From positions 1 to 23,465 of the forward strand of contig JAWQRM010000378.1 of NCBI GenBank assembly GCA_033557675.1: a stretch of DNA of 23,465 nt. The letters run 5' to 3'. Shown piece by piece: positions 1 to 7,581 of the stretch. Numbering within the stretch: position 1 is the stretch's first letter; each line of letters begins with the position of its first letter. Under the pieces are notes generated by a model. It saw only the letters and a program-made list of their open reading frames with translations. It made no database searches and had not been told where the DNA came from. This DNA is from Coptodactyla brooksi (lineage: Eukaryota; Arthropoda; Insecta; Coleoptera; Scarabaeidae). Made by a program: the position numbers and the translations under genes.

Positions 1-123
1 AAAATAGGGTCACGGTAAGAGAAAGTCATGTGGGATGTACACATCAACTAGTTTTATTATATACTTGTTGCTTAGGTGTATCGTGTTTTTGATCTTTCTT
101 TGCCAAATGGGTAAAAAGTCTCT

Positions 124-870
124 TTAAAGTTTACTAATGGTCTTATAGGTGTGTTCTGTTTGTGTATTTCCGGTAATGTTTTCGATTTTGGTGCTTTGGA
201 GTTTATGTTGATAGATTTTTATTTTTCGCCTTCTTGTATCAGGTTTGTTTCTTATACAATTTTCCTGGTAGTTTTTTTTAAATTGGTTTATGGGATCTTT
301 TTTCAATTCTGTGCGATTATTGTTCTTTATCACTTCTTAAGTTCTCTTCTTCTGTACAATAGAATATAGTTATTTTTAGTAAGAAAATCCTCTATTTTCT
401 TATCAGCTTTATCCTCTTTCTTATCACCTTTAATGTATATGGATCCGTTATTTTTCAGTTTATTCTTAAACTTAAAAGAAATTTCTTGCTTAAGAATCGT
501 TATTATATCTTTCTTCATTTCTAAATAATTAGGGTGCTTGTGTCATCAATAGAATTTATAAGCTGATTATATTTGGTCTTTAATGCGTAGTTATGACCTT
601 TATTAAGTAATGAAATTTTATTTTGATCGAAATGTGTATTAGTGTAGTTTTTAAACGCCTTATTTTGCACTGCTATTTCAGCTTCCACAATTACATTTTC
701 GATATTTTTTATTGTCGTAATTGGTTAGTTCATGCTCTAACCCTTCCTCCAGCAGCTTCACTTCTAAATATGTAAGTGGTAAGTTGGTTAGGTGTTCAAT
801 GCTTTTATGGAAAGCGTACGGAGCTTTCAGTGTTTGTGTTGTTTTTGATTTTTGAACAAATTATTGTTCT
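124..870 (-). pseudogene. PLE fragment, copy D
   Basis: The unit begins with the N-terminal segment EVKLLEEGLEHELTNYDNKK near 765-705, the counterpart of KLLEKALKHDITNY in copy B. Next are the lysine-rich KQEISFKFKNKLKNNGSIY near 500-440, KADKKIEDFLTKNNY near 405-370, and KKDPINQFKKNYQEN near 300-250. These correspond in order to the PLE linker, the FLT-x-NNY block and the DPTNKFQK block. The tail (about 230-160) matches the region before the LPK-x-HK landmark of copy B, but that landmark is degraded. Several stops interrupt it. Sequence below 124 is AT-rich and not assigned. Confidence 0.65.
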
Positions 871-1200
871 TTGTAGATGATAATTGTTATATTGTTTTTG
901 CCTGCTTTCACTGATAATGTATTATTTTCTTGTAATTTCTTTCTGTAATTTTCTTGTAAATTCTTGGTGAATTGTACTTTTAACTTTGTTTTGTTTGTTT
1001 TCGTCCTCTTTAGGTATGGTTTCTATTTCTGGTGCCTTTATGTGTCTTATTCTTTCTTATATTTCCTTTAGTAGCTTTTGCACTGCTAGTTCAGCTTATA
1101 CTATCAGATTTTCAATGTTTTTTCAAAGATTCAATGTTAATATCTTGTCACAATTGATTATGTTAAGCTTTAACCTTTTCTCCAGTATCATGTTTCATGT
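870..1200 (-). pseudogene. PLE fragment, copy C
   Basis: The minus strand restarts the PLE N-terminal motif near 1195-1150 (ILEKRLKLNII in one frame). Downstream are AELAVQKLLKEI near 1090 and a charged stretch ending in FTRKLQKEITRK near 930. These match the spacing between the N-terminal leucine/lysine motif and the charged linker in copy B. Stops and frame changes are frequent. The ADKG block is unrecognisable or lost, and the copy passes into the next N-terminus near 870. This makes it an internally shortened tandem unit. Confidence 0.6.
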
Positions 1201-1840
1201 CCATTGTTTTGTATTATTTGAAATAACAAGTCCTACTGTTTGTATGTTTTTGGTAATGCTTTTAACTTTGGTGCCTTGCGGTTTAAGTTGATATATTTTC
1301 TTCTTTCACCTTCTTGTATAAGTTTTGTTTCTTTTACAATTTTCTTGATTATTTTTTGGAATTTGTTTGTGGGGTCTCTTCAATACTGTGCAGTTATTGT
1401 TTTTTTAATAAATTCTTCATTTTTTGCTAAGTATTGTGCTTTGTCGATGATGTCTGTTGTGCTGCCTTTGTCTGCTTTGGCTGATACTGCATTATATTCT
1501 TATAATTCCTTTCAGATGCTTTTCATTAATTTCTGTTCTTCGTGAATTGTACTCTTAACTTTGTTTAACTTAAATTTCTTAACTACACTTCTTGTGCAGT
1601 TAGGTAACTTGTTTTTTCTTGTACTTCCTTTAGTGGTTTTTGCACTGCTATTTCTGTAATTGGTTATGTCATGTTTTAACGCTTTCTCCAGTAGCTTCAT
1701 TTCTGAATGCCTGAGTGGTGAATTGGTAGGTGTTCAATGCTTTTAAGAAGTATGGAGCTTTCAGTGTTTGTGTGGTTTTTTGTTTTTGTGTGTTCACGAG
1801 CTTATCAAGTTTCTTGTTCATTGTTTTGATGAATCTTGAT
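1200..1840 (-). pseudogene. PLE fragment, copy B (longest of the array)
   Basis: Copy B begins with a K/Q-rich N-terminus (DKLVNTQKQK, about 1800), then the motif KLLEKALKHDITNY (about 1700). After frameshifts comes AKADKGSTTDIIDKAQYLAK near 1470, then RDPTNKFQKIIKKIVKE near 1375, and finally APKLKALPKTYK near 1260. The ADKG(S/N)TTVI-like block and the L-x-A/C-LPK-x-HK-like block are ordered landmarks of PLE reverse transcriptases, and they occur here in the correct order. At least one in-frame stop and several frame changes break the reading frame. The copy ends at a stop near 1200, before motif A, so it contributes only the N-terminal third of the protein. Confidence 0.72.
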
Positions 1841-1990
1841 ATATTTGCATCTTTGGCCTTCTTGTATAGGGTTTCTTTCTTTTACAATTTTCTTGACTAT
1901 TTTTTGGAATTTGTTTGTGGGGTCTCTCTTGTTTGTGACCAAGAAATAGTTGTTTCGACACAGTAAATCCCCAATATCGTTACGGATCAA
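1840..1990 (-). pseudogene. PLE fragment, copy A (N-terminal region)
   Basis: Reading down from 1990, the minus strand encodes a segment with GDLLCRNNYFLVTNKRDPTN followed by KFQKIVKKIVKE. The DPTNKFQK motif is characteristic of the region before the reverse transcriptase fingers in Penelope-like elements. The frame then runs into what looks like the N-terminus of the next copy (about 1840-1800), ending at a stop at 1805. The upstream part of this copy is cut off at about 1990, where composition changes abruptly to GC-richer DNA. It is a truncated relic with no catalytic motifs. Confidence 0.7.
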
Positions 1991-2821
1991 TTGGTGTTGC
2001 TTCCGGTGGCTAGAATCTCCCTTAAACCGGCCCTATAACAAATCGTTTCGTGTTTCGCACGGTGATTATGATACAAGGTGGGCGGATCTAGAATATGGCA
2101 CACGTCACCCATGTGAAAATGGACGAGACGTATTTCAGCCAATTAATGTACAACGGCAACGGGAACATATGTTCTGGTGCTCTCGCACGTTGCCAGGTTG
2201 AGGTACTACATTGTAATTAGTCACCAGGGCCGGCGCGAGTTTTAAAATCGCCAGGCCGTTTCAATTATGCACCCGGAAGTGCCGGCCACTCCGGAATATC
2301 ACGCGAATTGTACTTTACGAGCCTTCCTGGTACCCCCGGGAGAACAGAGTATACCGCGGTCGTAGATTTCTGTGTGCTTTGTATGTCTATCGGCGTTCGG
2401 TTCTCTCTTGGCATTAGCTCGGGTAAACATTAATGGCGACCGACAATAAGTGAAATTAAGAACGATTGACAGGGCAGGCGAAATTTCCCCGAGGCTCCGA
2501 ATGAAACTTTCAGTGGAGGAATTATACAGGAAGTGTCTGTTGGTGGACTGAAGACGCTTGGAATAAAATTTAAGTAAAACCATTTCTTAGTTGTCATCTC
2601 GACATAGTCACAGCAGCGAAGTTTAGCATCAAAGCTAAACATATAACTAGAGCTAAACTTAACCAGCTCTACCATTTCTGGGGACATAAACCCTCAATTA
2701 ACTATACTTTACAACAAAAAGCACAGATTGACCTGTATTTATGACCTAAATATAAAAATTTTATAAAGTTTTTATATTTTATAAAATTTTATAGTATATT
2801 ATTTTAGTTTACTTAAAAGCT
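1991..2821. other. Gene-less stretch, GC-richer 1991-2690 then AT-rich
   Basis: Composition changes sharply at about 1990 from T-rich PLE relic to GC-richer DNA containing CCGGCC, GGCGCG and CCCCCGGG. It returns to very AT-rich DNA at about 2700. Both strands carry overlapping open frames of 80-95 codons (for example minus 2299-2583 and 2430-2687), but none has a recognisable motif. The overlap of several frames is what GC-richer DNA with few stops produces by chance. It may be old unique host DNA such as an intron or intergenic element. No splice-bounded exon is evident. Confidence 0.4.
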
Positions 2822-3650
2822 AACAAAGATACTGGTATAGTTAGCTTAAATAGAAATAATTACATAGAGAAAGTCCATGACTTTGTAAATTCCAACAACT
2901 ACATTAAATGAAATAAAAATCCCTTAGAGACTTTACCCAACCAAACAAGAATATTAATAAGTAAAACAAAAGAAATATTATTACAATTTTCAAACCGTAC
3001 TCAATCAATTATTTTCTACCTATGAATTCTAATGCCCCTGAACTATACTGTCAATTAAAATTACATAAACAAAATCATTCGATCAGACCTATAACAACCT
3101 TTTATAATTCACCCACAAATAACTAATCTAAATTTGTGTTAAATATTATTAAAAGCTTTAACTATAACTTATCTTTTACTGTAAAAAATTCACTACAATT
3201 TTTAGACATAATTAAAAAACTAATTATCAAAAATTGTATTCTCCTAACTTTTGACATTGTCAATTTATACACTAATGTATCTATTCAAGCCACTTTATAA
3301 CAAAAGCAATATTATAAAGCTTTAGATGGTCTTCCTATGGGTTTACCATTATCAGGATTATTATTTAAACAATGTTACGCAAAAATTTAAACTTACTATT
3401 GAAGTAGAATCAAATAGTAATATCAATTACCTTGATTTAACTACATCAAATATCAATAATAAATTAGAATATGATATATACAAAAAACCATCTTCCAAAT
3501 ATATCATCATTCCTTAAGATTTTTACCATCCTATATAACATAAATTAGCTGCCTTTAGATATTATTTCAACTGTGCTTATAATTATCCTTTAAATTCCAT
3601 TAACAGAAATAAAGAATTGAATCACATACAAATTAGTTCAAACATCTAAC
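2822..3650 (+). pseudogene. Penelope-like element reverse transcriptase relic
   Basis: Read in three successive frames, this is a PLE reverse transcriptase. SLNRNNYIEKVHDFVNSNNY (2848-2910) is the region before the fingers. ELYCQLKLHKQNHSIRPITT (about 3040-3100) matches the LPK-x-HK...RPI block. LLTFDIVNLYTNVSI (about 3245-3290) is motif A with the catalytic Asp, and DGLPMGLPLSGLL (about 3325-3365) is motif B. KLTIEVESN...INYLDLT and later HKLAAFRYYFNCAYNYPLNS (about 3540-3600) are the thumb region typical of PLEs. About six stops and several frameshifts break it. The stretch between motif B and KLTIEVE that should hold the YVDD motif C is deleted near 3380. No GIY-YIG endonuclease follows: homology ends at about 3650-3690, where repeat R1 begins. 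Orientation is opposite to the PLE array at 1-1990. Confidence 0.88.
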
Positions 3651-3681
3651 TATCCTATTAATATTATTAAAAAGTTCATCA

Positions 3682-4106
3682 GGGTTCAAACTATAAATGT
3701 ACATGAAACAACTGTTTAATACAAAATAATTATAAAATTTAATTTAAATTACTTATAATAGAGGTCAACCTAACCTTGAAATACACGACTGAAAGAGAAT
3801 CAAAACAATTCTTCCTGACCAACAGCATGAAATAAACTACTTTTTTGTTGTTGTCACCTCAAGAACTATACTAATTGTTGAGGTGGCTGAGCTGCCTCAG
3901 CACCTTTCGGTAGGTCGCGTTTAGCGTTTATTGTTTATTGCAGTGTTTATTGAGGCCTGACCTTGCCCTCAATTCACCATTATTAGTATAATAAAGAGAA
4001 TCAGTTCAAATACTTACAAAACATATTAAAATTGAAGTTAAAATTTGTACTTAAGGAAAAGTTAAAAGTTAAAAATTGTACTTGAATTTTAATATATTTT
4101 GTAAGT
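3682..4106 (-). repeat. Repeat family R1, copy a (inverted relative to the others)
   Basis: The reverse complement of this stretch aligns with 4107-4905. Shared blocks, in order from the outer end, are: the segment around 3700-3850, matching 4895-4725 with only scattered differences; the hairpin module around 3883-3917, matching 4566-4604; and the palindrome near 4012-4106. Copy a lacks about 110 bp that copy b carries between the outer block and the hairpin module. The outer end abuts the PLE relic. I do not recognise the family. It encodes no clear protein. Confidence 0.75.
4012..4106. repeat. AT-rich palindrome, copy 1 (P1)
   Basis: ACTTACAAAACATATT at the left (from 4012) is answered by its near-complement ending at 4106. 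Arms are about 26 bp with two mismatches and the centre is AT-rich. The same palindrome recurs at 4317-4442 and 5240-5354, each time as part of repeat R1. Confidence 0.8.
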
Positions 4107-4316
4107 AAGGCTTTATCGAATTTTGCTCATTATTTTGTATTTCTGATCCATGATTCGTCTTACTTACCTGTTGGGTATATATTTCTATGTCTTACCATGT
4201 TGCAAAGTCTGCTAGGTCACTGATGTTGATGTGCTGTACCATGAGTGTTTTGTTCAGTTGGGTGTATTTTTTTGGATGTTTAGTAATTGATGTTTGGTGA
4301 TTTATATGATAAAGAG

Positions 4317-4442
4317 AACCAGTTCAAATACTTACAAAACATATTAAAATTGAAGTTAAAATTTGTACTTAAGAAAAAGTTAAATGTTAAAAATTGTACT
4401 TCAATTTTAATATATTTTGTTAAAAAAGTATTTCAAATGGTT
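4317..4442. repeat. AT-rich palindrome, copy 2 (P2)
   Basis: The left arm starts AACCAGTTCAAATACTT at 4317. The right arm, read on the other strand, starts AACCATTTGAAATACTT from 4442. The arms extend inward about 45 bp with an indel, to a centre near 4375. It is the same sequence as P1 and P3 and could extrude or form an RNA hairpin of about 125 nt. Confidence 0.8.
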
Positions 4443-4565
4443 CTTTGTATTATATTACCAAGTTCTTCTTCAGGCGCTTGTGGTGGATCGAGTGCAAGGT
4501 TAGGCCTCGATAAACACACACAGTGATTAGTAGGTCGAGAATGCAGTAAACAATAAACGCTAACC

Positions 4566-4604
4566 GTGACCCACCGAAAGGTGCTGAGGTAGCGGCTCAG
4601 TCAC
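4566..4604 (+). other. R1 hairpin module: predicted three-way junction
   Basis: GTGAC (4566-4570) can pair with GTCAC (4600-4604). Inside lie CACC-GAAA-GGTG (4572-4583), a hairpin with a GNRA tetraloop, and CTGAG-GTAGCGG-CTCAG (4584-4600). The stem sharing G4600 means one base must choose between helices. The same arrangement is in R1c at 5479-5517. The two inner hairpins, though not the outer stem, survive in R1d (6881-6909) and in R1a on the minus strand (about 3886-3914). Function is unknown. Confidence 0.5.
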
Positions 4605-4888
4605 CTCAATAATTAGTATATATGCGCCGCTAGGTTAATAATAGGTTATTCATGGACTCATAGTTGATTCATAGCTAATGCAATTATGCATAGCTACACT
4701 GATGTGACACAGTCTTAGTACAACAACAACAACAAAAAAGTAGTTTATTTCATGCTGTTGGTCAGAAAGAATTGTTTCTTTTTCTTTTTGAGTCGTGTAT
4801 TTCGAGGTTAGGTTGACCTCTATCGTAAGTAATTTAAATTAAATTTTATAATTATTTTGTATTAGACAGTTATTTCATGTACTTTTAT

Positions 4889-4930
4889 AGCTCGAACGCT
4901 GAAGAAGAATAAATATTGTTCGAAAGCTTG
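4889..4930 (+). ncRNA. Hammerhead-like 3' tail motif in R1b
   Basis: CTGAAGA (4899-4905) fits the CUGANGA box of hammerhead ribozymes. It is followed by a 6-bp stem with a 3-nt loop (4907-4912 with 4916-4921, one G-U pair) and then GAAA (4922-4925). Hammerhead motifs in PLE terminal repeats are established. I see no convincing stem III or cleavage triplet. An alternative fold pairs TCGAAC (4892-4897) with GTTCGA (4918-4923), which would disrupt the core. Treat it as a possible decayed ribozyme or a generic 3' hairpin. Confidence 0.3.
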
Positions 4931-4979
4931 GTAAAAAGAAGTAGGAGGTTTCTATTTCTTTCCTTAAGGCTGGTTTTCG

Positions 4980-5240
4980 ATACCTTATTACTTTTCAGTA
5001 TCTAACTGTACAGCCGGTACAACTCCTTAAGTTATGCTTTAACTCTTTTTGAAGCAAATTCATTTCTGAATATGTGAACAGCAAGTTAATAGTTTGTTAA
5101 GTTCTTTGTTTTTCTGCATTGATGAGTTTATCAAATTTTGCTCATTGTTGTTCAGTTGGGTGTATTTTTTTGAATGTTTAGTAATTTCAATCATGTTTAA
5201 TATTATTGTTCCTGTGGATGAGTACATAATAAAGAGAACC
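4980..5240 (-). pseudogene. PLE N-terminal remnant
   Basis: The minus strand carries YSEMNLLQKELKHNL at about 5075-5030, the counterpart of EMKLLEKALKHDI in the 1-1990 array. It is preceded by KLINAEKQ at about 5135-5110, the counterpart of DKLVNTQKQK. It therefore represents the first 60 or so codons of the same PLE family. Frames shift between the two motifs. Part of it (5120-5239) recurs at 4107-4316, so this remnant has been carried along with, or is part of, repeat R1. Confidence 0.5.
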
Positions 5241-5354
5241 AGTTCAAATATTTACAAAACGTGTTGAATTTGAAGTTACAAGTTGTACTTAAGGAAAAGT
5301 TAAAAGTTAAACATTGTACTTCAAGTTTAATATGTTTTGTAAATATTTGAACTG
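5240..5354. repeat. AT-rich palindrome, copy 3 (P3)
   Basis: The arms begin CAGTTCAAATATTTACAAAA at 5240 and, on the other strand, at 5354. They match perfectly for the first 21 bp and with few mismatches for about 37 bp. It is the best preserved of the three palindromes, suggesting either recent arrival or arm-to-arm correction. Confidence 0.85.
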
Positions 5355-5478
5355 TTTTTTTTTGTATTATATCACCAAGTTCTTCTTCAGATGCTTGCGG
5401 TGGATCGAGTGCAAGGTTAGGCCTTGATAAACACACAGTCATTAGTAGGTCGAATGCTGTAAACAACAAACGCTAACC

Positions 5479-5517
5479 GTGACCCACCGAAGGGTGCTGA
5501 GGTAGCAGCTCAGTCAC
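5479..5517 (+). other. R1 hairpin module, copy c
   Basis: GTGAC (5479-5483) and GTCAC (5513-5517) enclose CACC-GAAG-GGTG (5485-5496) and CTGAG-GTAGCAG-CTCAG (5497-5513). Compared with copy b the tetraloop is GAAG rather than GAAA and one loop base differs, while all stems are kept. Confidence 0.5.
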
Positions 5518-5565
5518 CACAATAATTAATAATAGATTATTCATAGATTCATAGTTGATTCTGGT

Positions 5566-6836
5566 GTAGTATTATTGTGCCTTAGGATGAGTATTTTGTA
5601 TAAGATTCAGGAACAACATCCTTAACATTCAGGAGGTGTAACGTAGCATCAATCAGGTTGCAAGTTGCGGTAGATTCCTGCGTCCGTTCCCAAGTTTTCT
5701 ATACATTGTTACCGATACTAACAGCCATTGTTAGCACCGAACGTTACCTCGTCCAAATTGGGACCTTCTCTCGCCATTTAGCCGCCAATTAGTCTAATAA
5801 ATCCCTCATTCCCCGCTCGGGTACAGGTCCGGCCGTGGAAACACATAAATACCTTTTCTACCGCAAGCTGCTCATGTGTACAAAGGGTATTTATGAGTAT
5901 CCGTGAGTATAAAGTCGGCACGCATTGCGTAATTGAGGTAAAACTATTTGAGATATTTTGATTGTATCGATTGGCAGCACAAATAAACGCGACGCAGGAC
6001 CGGAATAAGTTAAAAATTCCTAACTGTAATCGACCCGGCATCGCTTACGCGCCTGTAACCTAAAGCGAATGTAAATATGATACGGTTAGGAACGGTTGAA
6101 TGGCGAAGACGAGGAGACCAGGCCTGCCAATACAGCACCGGACTAAATACGGCTGACGGCTGAAAAAGCCACGCGGACCGAGTCGAAAGTTGCGCGCAGC
6201 ATCGCGATTGCGAAATTTTGCTGATTTCCACGGCCTACGAACTAGAGGAGAACGAAAGGCGACTCCAGTCGGCCGAAATCGACCATAAAAGACCACTTGA
6301 GGTATCCGTCCTGGCCGTGAGATGAATGTTTCAGGTTTCGTTCCAATTCCTCTTAGAGAAGGTTAAGGACATCAGCGTTCAGTGCGGTATTAACATCGAA
6401 ATAGTTTATCGGTAACGTTTAAGCGATTTCGTACCTTACCCCCACCCCTAATCTCTTTTACATTTCTTCTCTGCTCGAAAATGTAACACGTAACGCGTTA
6501 CGACTCTCGGCATAAATAACTATAATATTAAGTAAGCTTCTTGGCAGGCCTTGCCAATGGAGAAATGCAGGTTAAGCGTTCTCGCTTCTCGAAAGCTCTC
6601 TTTCGATGATTGCCGGCCGAGACAAAGGAGCCGGAAAACTGTGTTTATGGTAGAAATTCGCGAGAGACCATATGGATGTCGATTTCTTGCGCTTCCGCGA
6701 AACGCATTGAAAAATTTGCATGTCAGCCGATGTTCACTATTCGTTGGTGCAAGGTACAATTGCACCTTGACTAGCTTTAATAATTTTTGCAGTTACATTC
6801 AGGTTTTCAATCACTTCTGCCATTTCTTCTGCAATA
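5566..6836. other. Gene-less, GC-richer unique DNA
   Basis: This stretch is clearly GC-richer than its flanks, especially 5800-6300, and is rich in CpG (GACGCAGGACCGG, GCGCGCAGCATCGCG). Several overlapping open frames of 73-96 codons run on both strands (minus 5778-6041, 6010-6231, 6060-6296; plus 6551-6841). None shows a domain, signal peptide or clean splice-bounded exon, and their mutual overlap argues for chance. It reads like old intronic or intergenic host DNA between transposon layers. Confidence 0.35.
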
Positions 6837-6877
6837 AATGATTTGACAATTTGTAATGATGTGCTAGAAGCAAACTC
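6837..6877 (+). repeat. 41-bp direct repeat flanking R1d, left
   Basis: Starts AATGATTTGACAATTTG and ends AAGCAAACTC. It matches 7885-7925 at 39 of 41 positions. The two copies lie exactly outside the R1d block, as a long target-site duplication would. Confidence 0.8.
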
Positions 6878-7184
6878 ACCCACCGAAAGGTGCTGAGGTA
6901 GCAGCTCAGTCACTTAAATAATTAGTATATAAGATTATTATAGATTCATAGTTAATGCAATTATGCATTGTATATAGTGGTGTAACAGTCTTACAAGGAG
7001 ATACCGCCAACTGCGAAATACTAATTTGAATGAGCTATAGATCATTCGATAGAGGAGATCGAGAGTACCAAAAGTGTAAAAGGGTGAATGGGCCTTGGTT
7101 TCTGAGAAATTTGCATGTAAAGTTGAGCATTCGACCAGCTCTCTGTCAGTATCTTTGATAACTTTCACCGATGGTGAAACGCTG

Positions 7185-7247
7185 TGGCTAAGTAGCTTAA
7201 GACGCGCTGTCTATATTTTGTTGCCTGGCGCGAGTCAGTTCGAGACC
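7185..7247 (+). promoter_or_regulatory. tRNA-like pol III box A and box B, left arm
   Basis: TGGCTAAGTAGC (7185-7196) fits box A (TRGYNNANNNG) and AGTTCGAGACC (7237-7247) fits box B (GWTCRANNC). The spacing is 40 bp, within the tRNA range. A T8 run begins at 7266, a pol III stop. The T-arm does not pair properly and no acceptor stem closes it, so this is a tRNA-derived SINE-type promoter rather than a tRNA gene. Confidence 0.55.
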
Positions 7248-7518
7248 ATATAGCGGCGACAACTGTTTTTTTTATTTTTTAGAACTGCATTTATTAATTT
7301 CATTCATTTTATTTTCACCAATTTTTTTTTACTATCAAATACTGGTATATATACATATATATGTGTGTGTTTTTGATATATATATTTGATATATGTTTTT
7401 GATATTTTGATTTATATATGTTTTATTTGATAGTAAAAGAAAATTGGTGAAAATAAAATTAATGAAATTAATAAATGCAGTTCTAAAAAACAAAAAAAAA
7501 CAGTTGTCGCCGCTACGT

Positions 7519-7581
7519 GGTCTCGAACTGACTCGCGCCAGGCGACAAAATATAGACAGCGCGTCTTAAGCTACTTAGCCA
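7519..7581 (-). promoter_or_regulatory. tRNA-like pol III box A and box B, right arm
   Basis: Mirror copy of the left-arm boxes: box A TGGCTAAGTAGC at 7570-7581 and box B AGTTCGAGACC at 7519-7529, both unchanged. A T-run lies just beyond (A-run on the plus strand at about 7492-7500). Both boxes are identical between arms although the surrounding arm sequence has drifted. Confidence 0.55.

Larger units (their letters stand above)
1..1990 (-). repeat. Head-to-tail array of partial Penelope-like elements
   Basis: At least four minus-strand pieces of one PLE family follow each other in the same orientation. The same block recurs around 157-305, 1240-1380 and 1830-1925: it encodes a [RK]DP-[IT]-N-x-F-[QK]-K segment and then a lysine-rich stretch. 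The N-terminal leucine/lysine motif (KLLEKALKHDITNY and variants) recurs near 1700, 1195 and 760. Tandem, partly truncated copies are a known habit of PLEs, whose repeated ends are called pseudo-LTRs. Every copy stops before the catalytic core of the reverse transcriptase, so none is autonomous. Copy boundaries are approximate because the copies are diverged and frameshifted. Confidence 0.75.
4107..4930 (+). repeat. Repeat family R1, copy b (most complete)
   Basis: Ordered blocks are: a segment at 4107-4316 that resembles 5120-5239; palindrome P2; a block at 4458-4530 with CAAGTTCTTCTTCAGGCGCT, shared with R1c; the hairpin module at 4566-4604; a segment at 4670-4720 shared with R1d; CAACAACAAC and the stretch to 4880, shared with R1a and R1d; then a hammerhead-like tail at 4889-4930. 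It is uninterrupted at the point where R1d carries the foldback element, so it serves as the empty-site reference. No long open frame is present. Confidence 0.75.
5120..5565 (+). repeat. Repeat family R1, copy c
   Basis: A direct repeat of the first half of R1b, with the TTCAGTTGGGTGTATTTTTT block (near 5150 and 4254), palindrome P3, the CTTCTTCAG block (near 5384), the hairpin module (5479-5517) and the following TTCATAGTTGATTC block near 5550. It then diverges, so the second half is missing. On the minus strand R1b and R1c share a short peptide frame (CLSRPNLALDPPQA then EEELG and IIQ). The 88-codon open frame in copy c (5203-5469) is not open over the same length in copy b. Confidence 0.75.

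Noticed and set aside
4795..4820. Telomere-type TTAGG repeats (AGGTTAGGTT)
   Set aside because: Only two partial units are present, and they are part of the R1 consensus in both R1a and R1b.
5778..6296. Overlapping minus-strand genes in the GC-richer block
   Set aside because: Three frames overlap, none has a domain, and low stop density follows from GC content.
6748..6769. Short inverted word pair GTGCAA/TTGCAC and CAAGGT/ACCTTG as an element end
   Set aside because: Six-base matches within 22 bp are expected by chance, and no partner end was found.
7181..7260. A tRNA gene (Leu/Ser-like) in the foldback arm
   Set aside because: Boxes A and B fit, but the T-stem does not pair, no acceptor stem closes the molecule and there is no credible anticodon arm. 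It is tRNA-like only.
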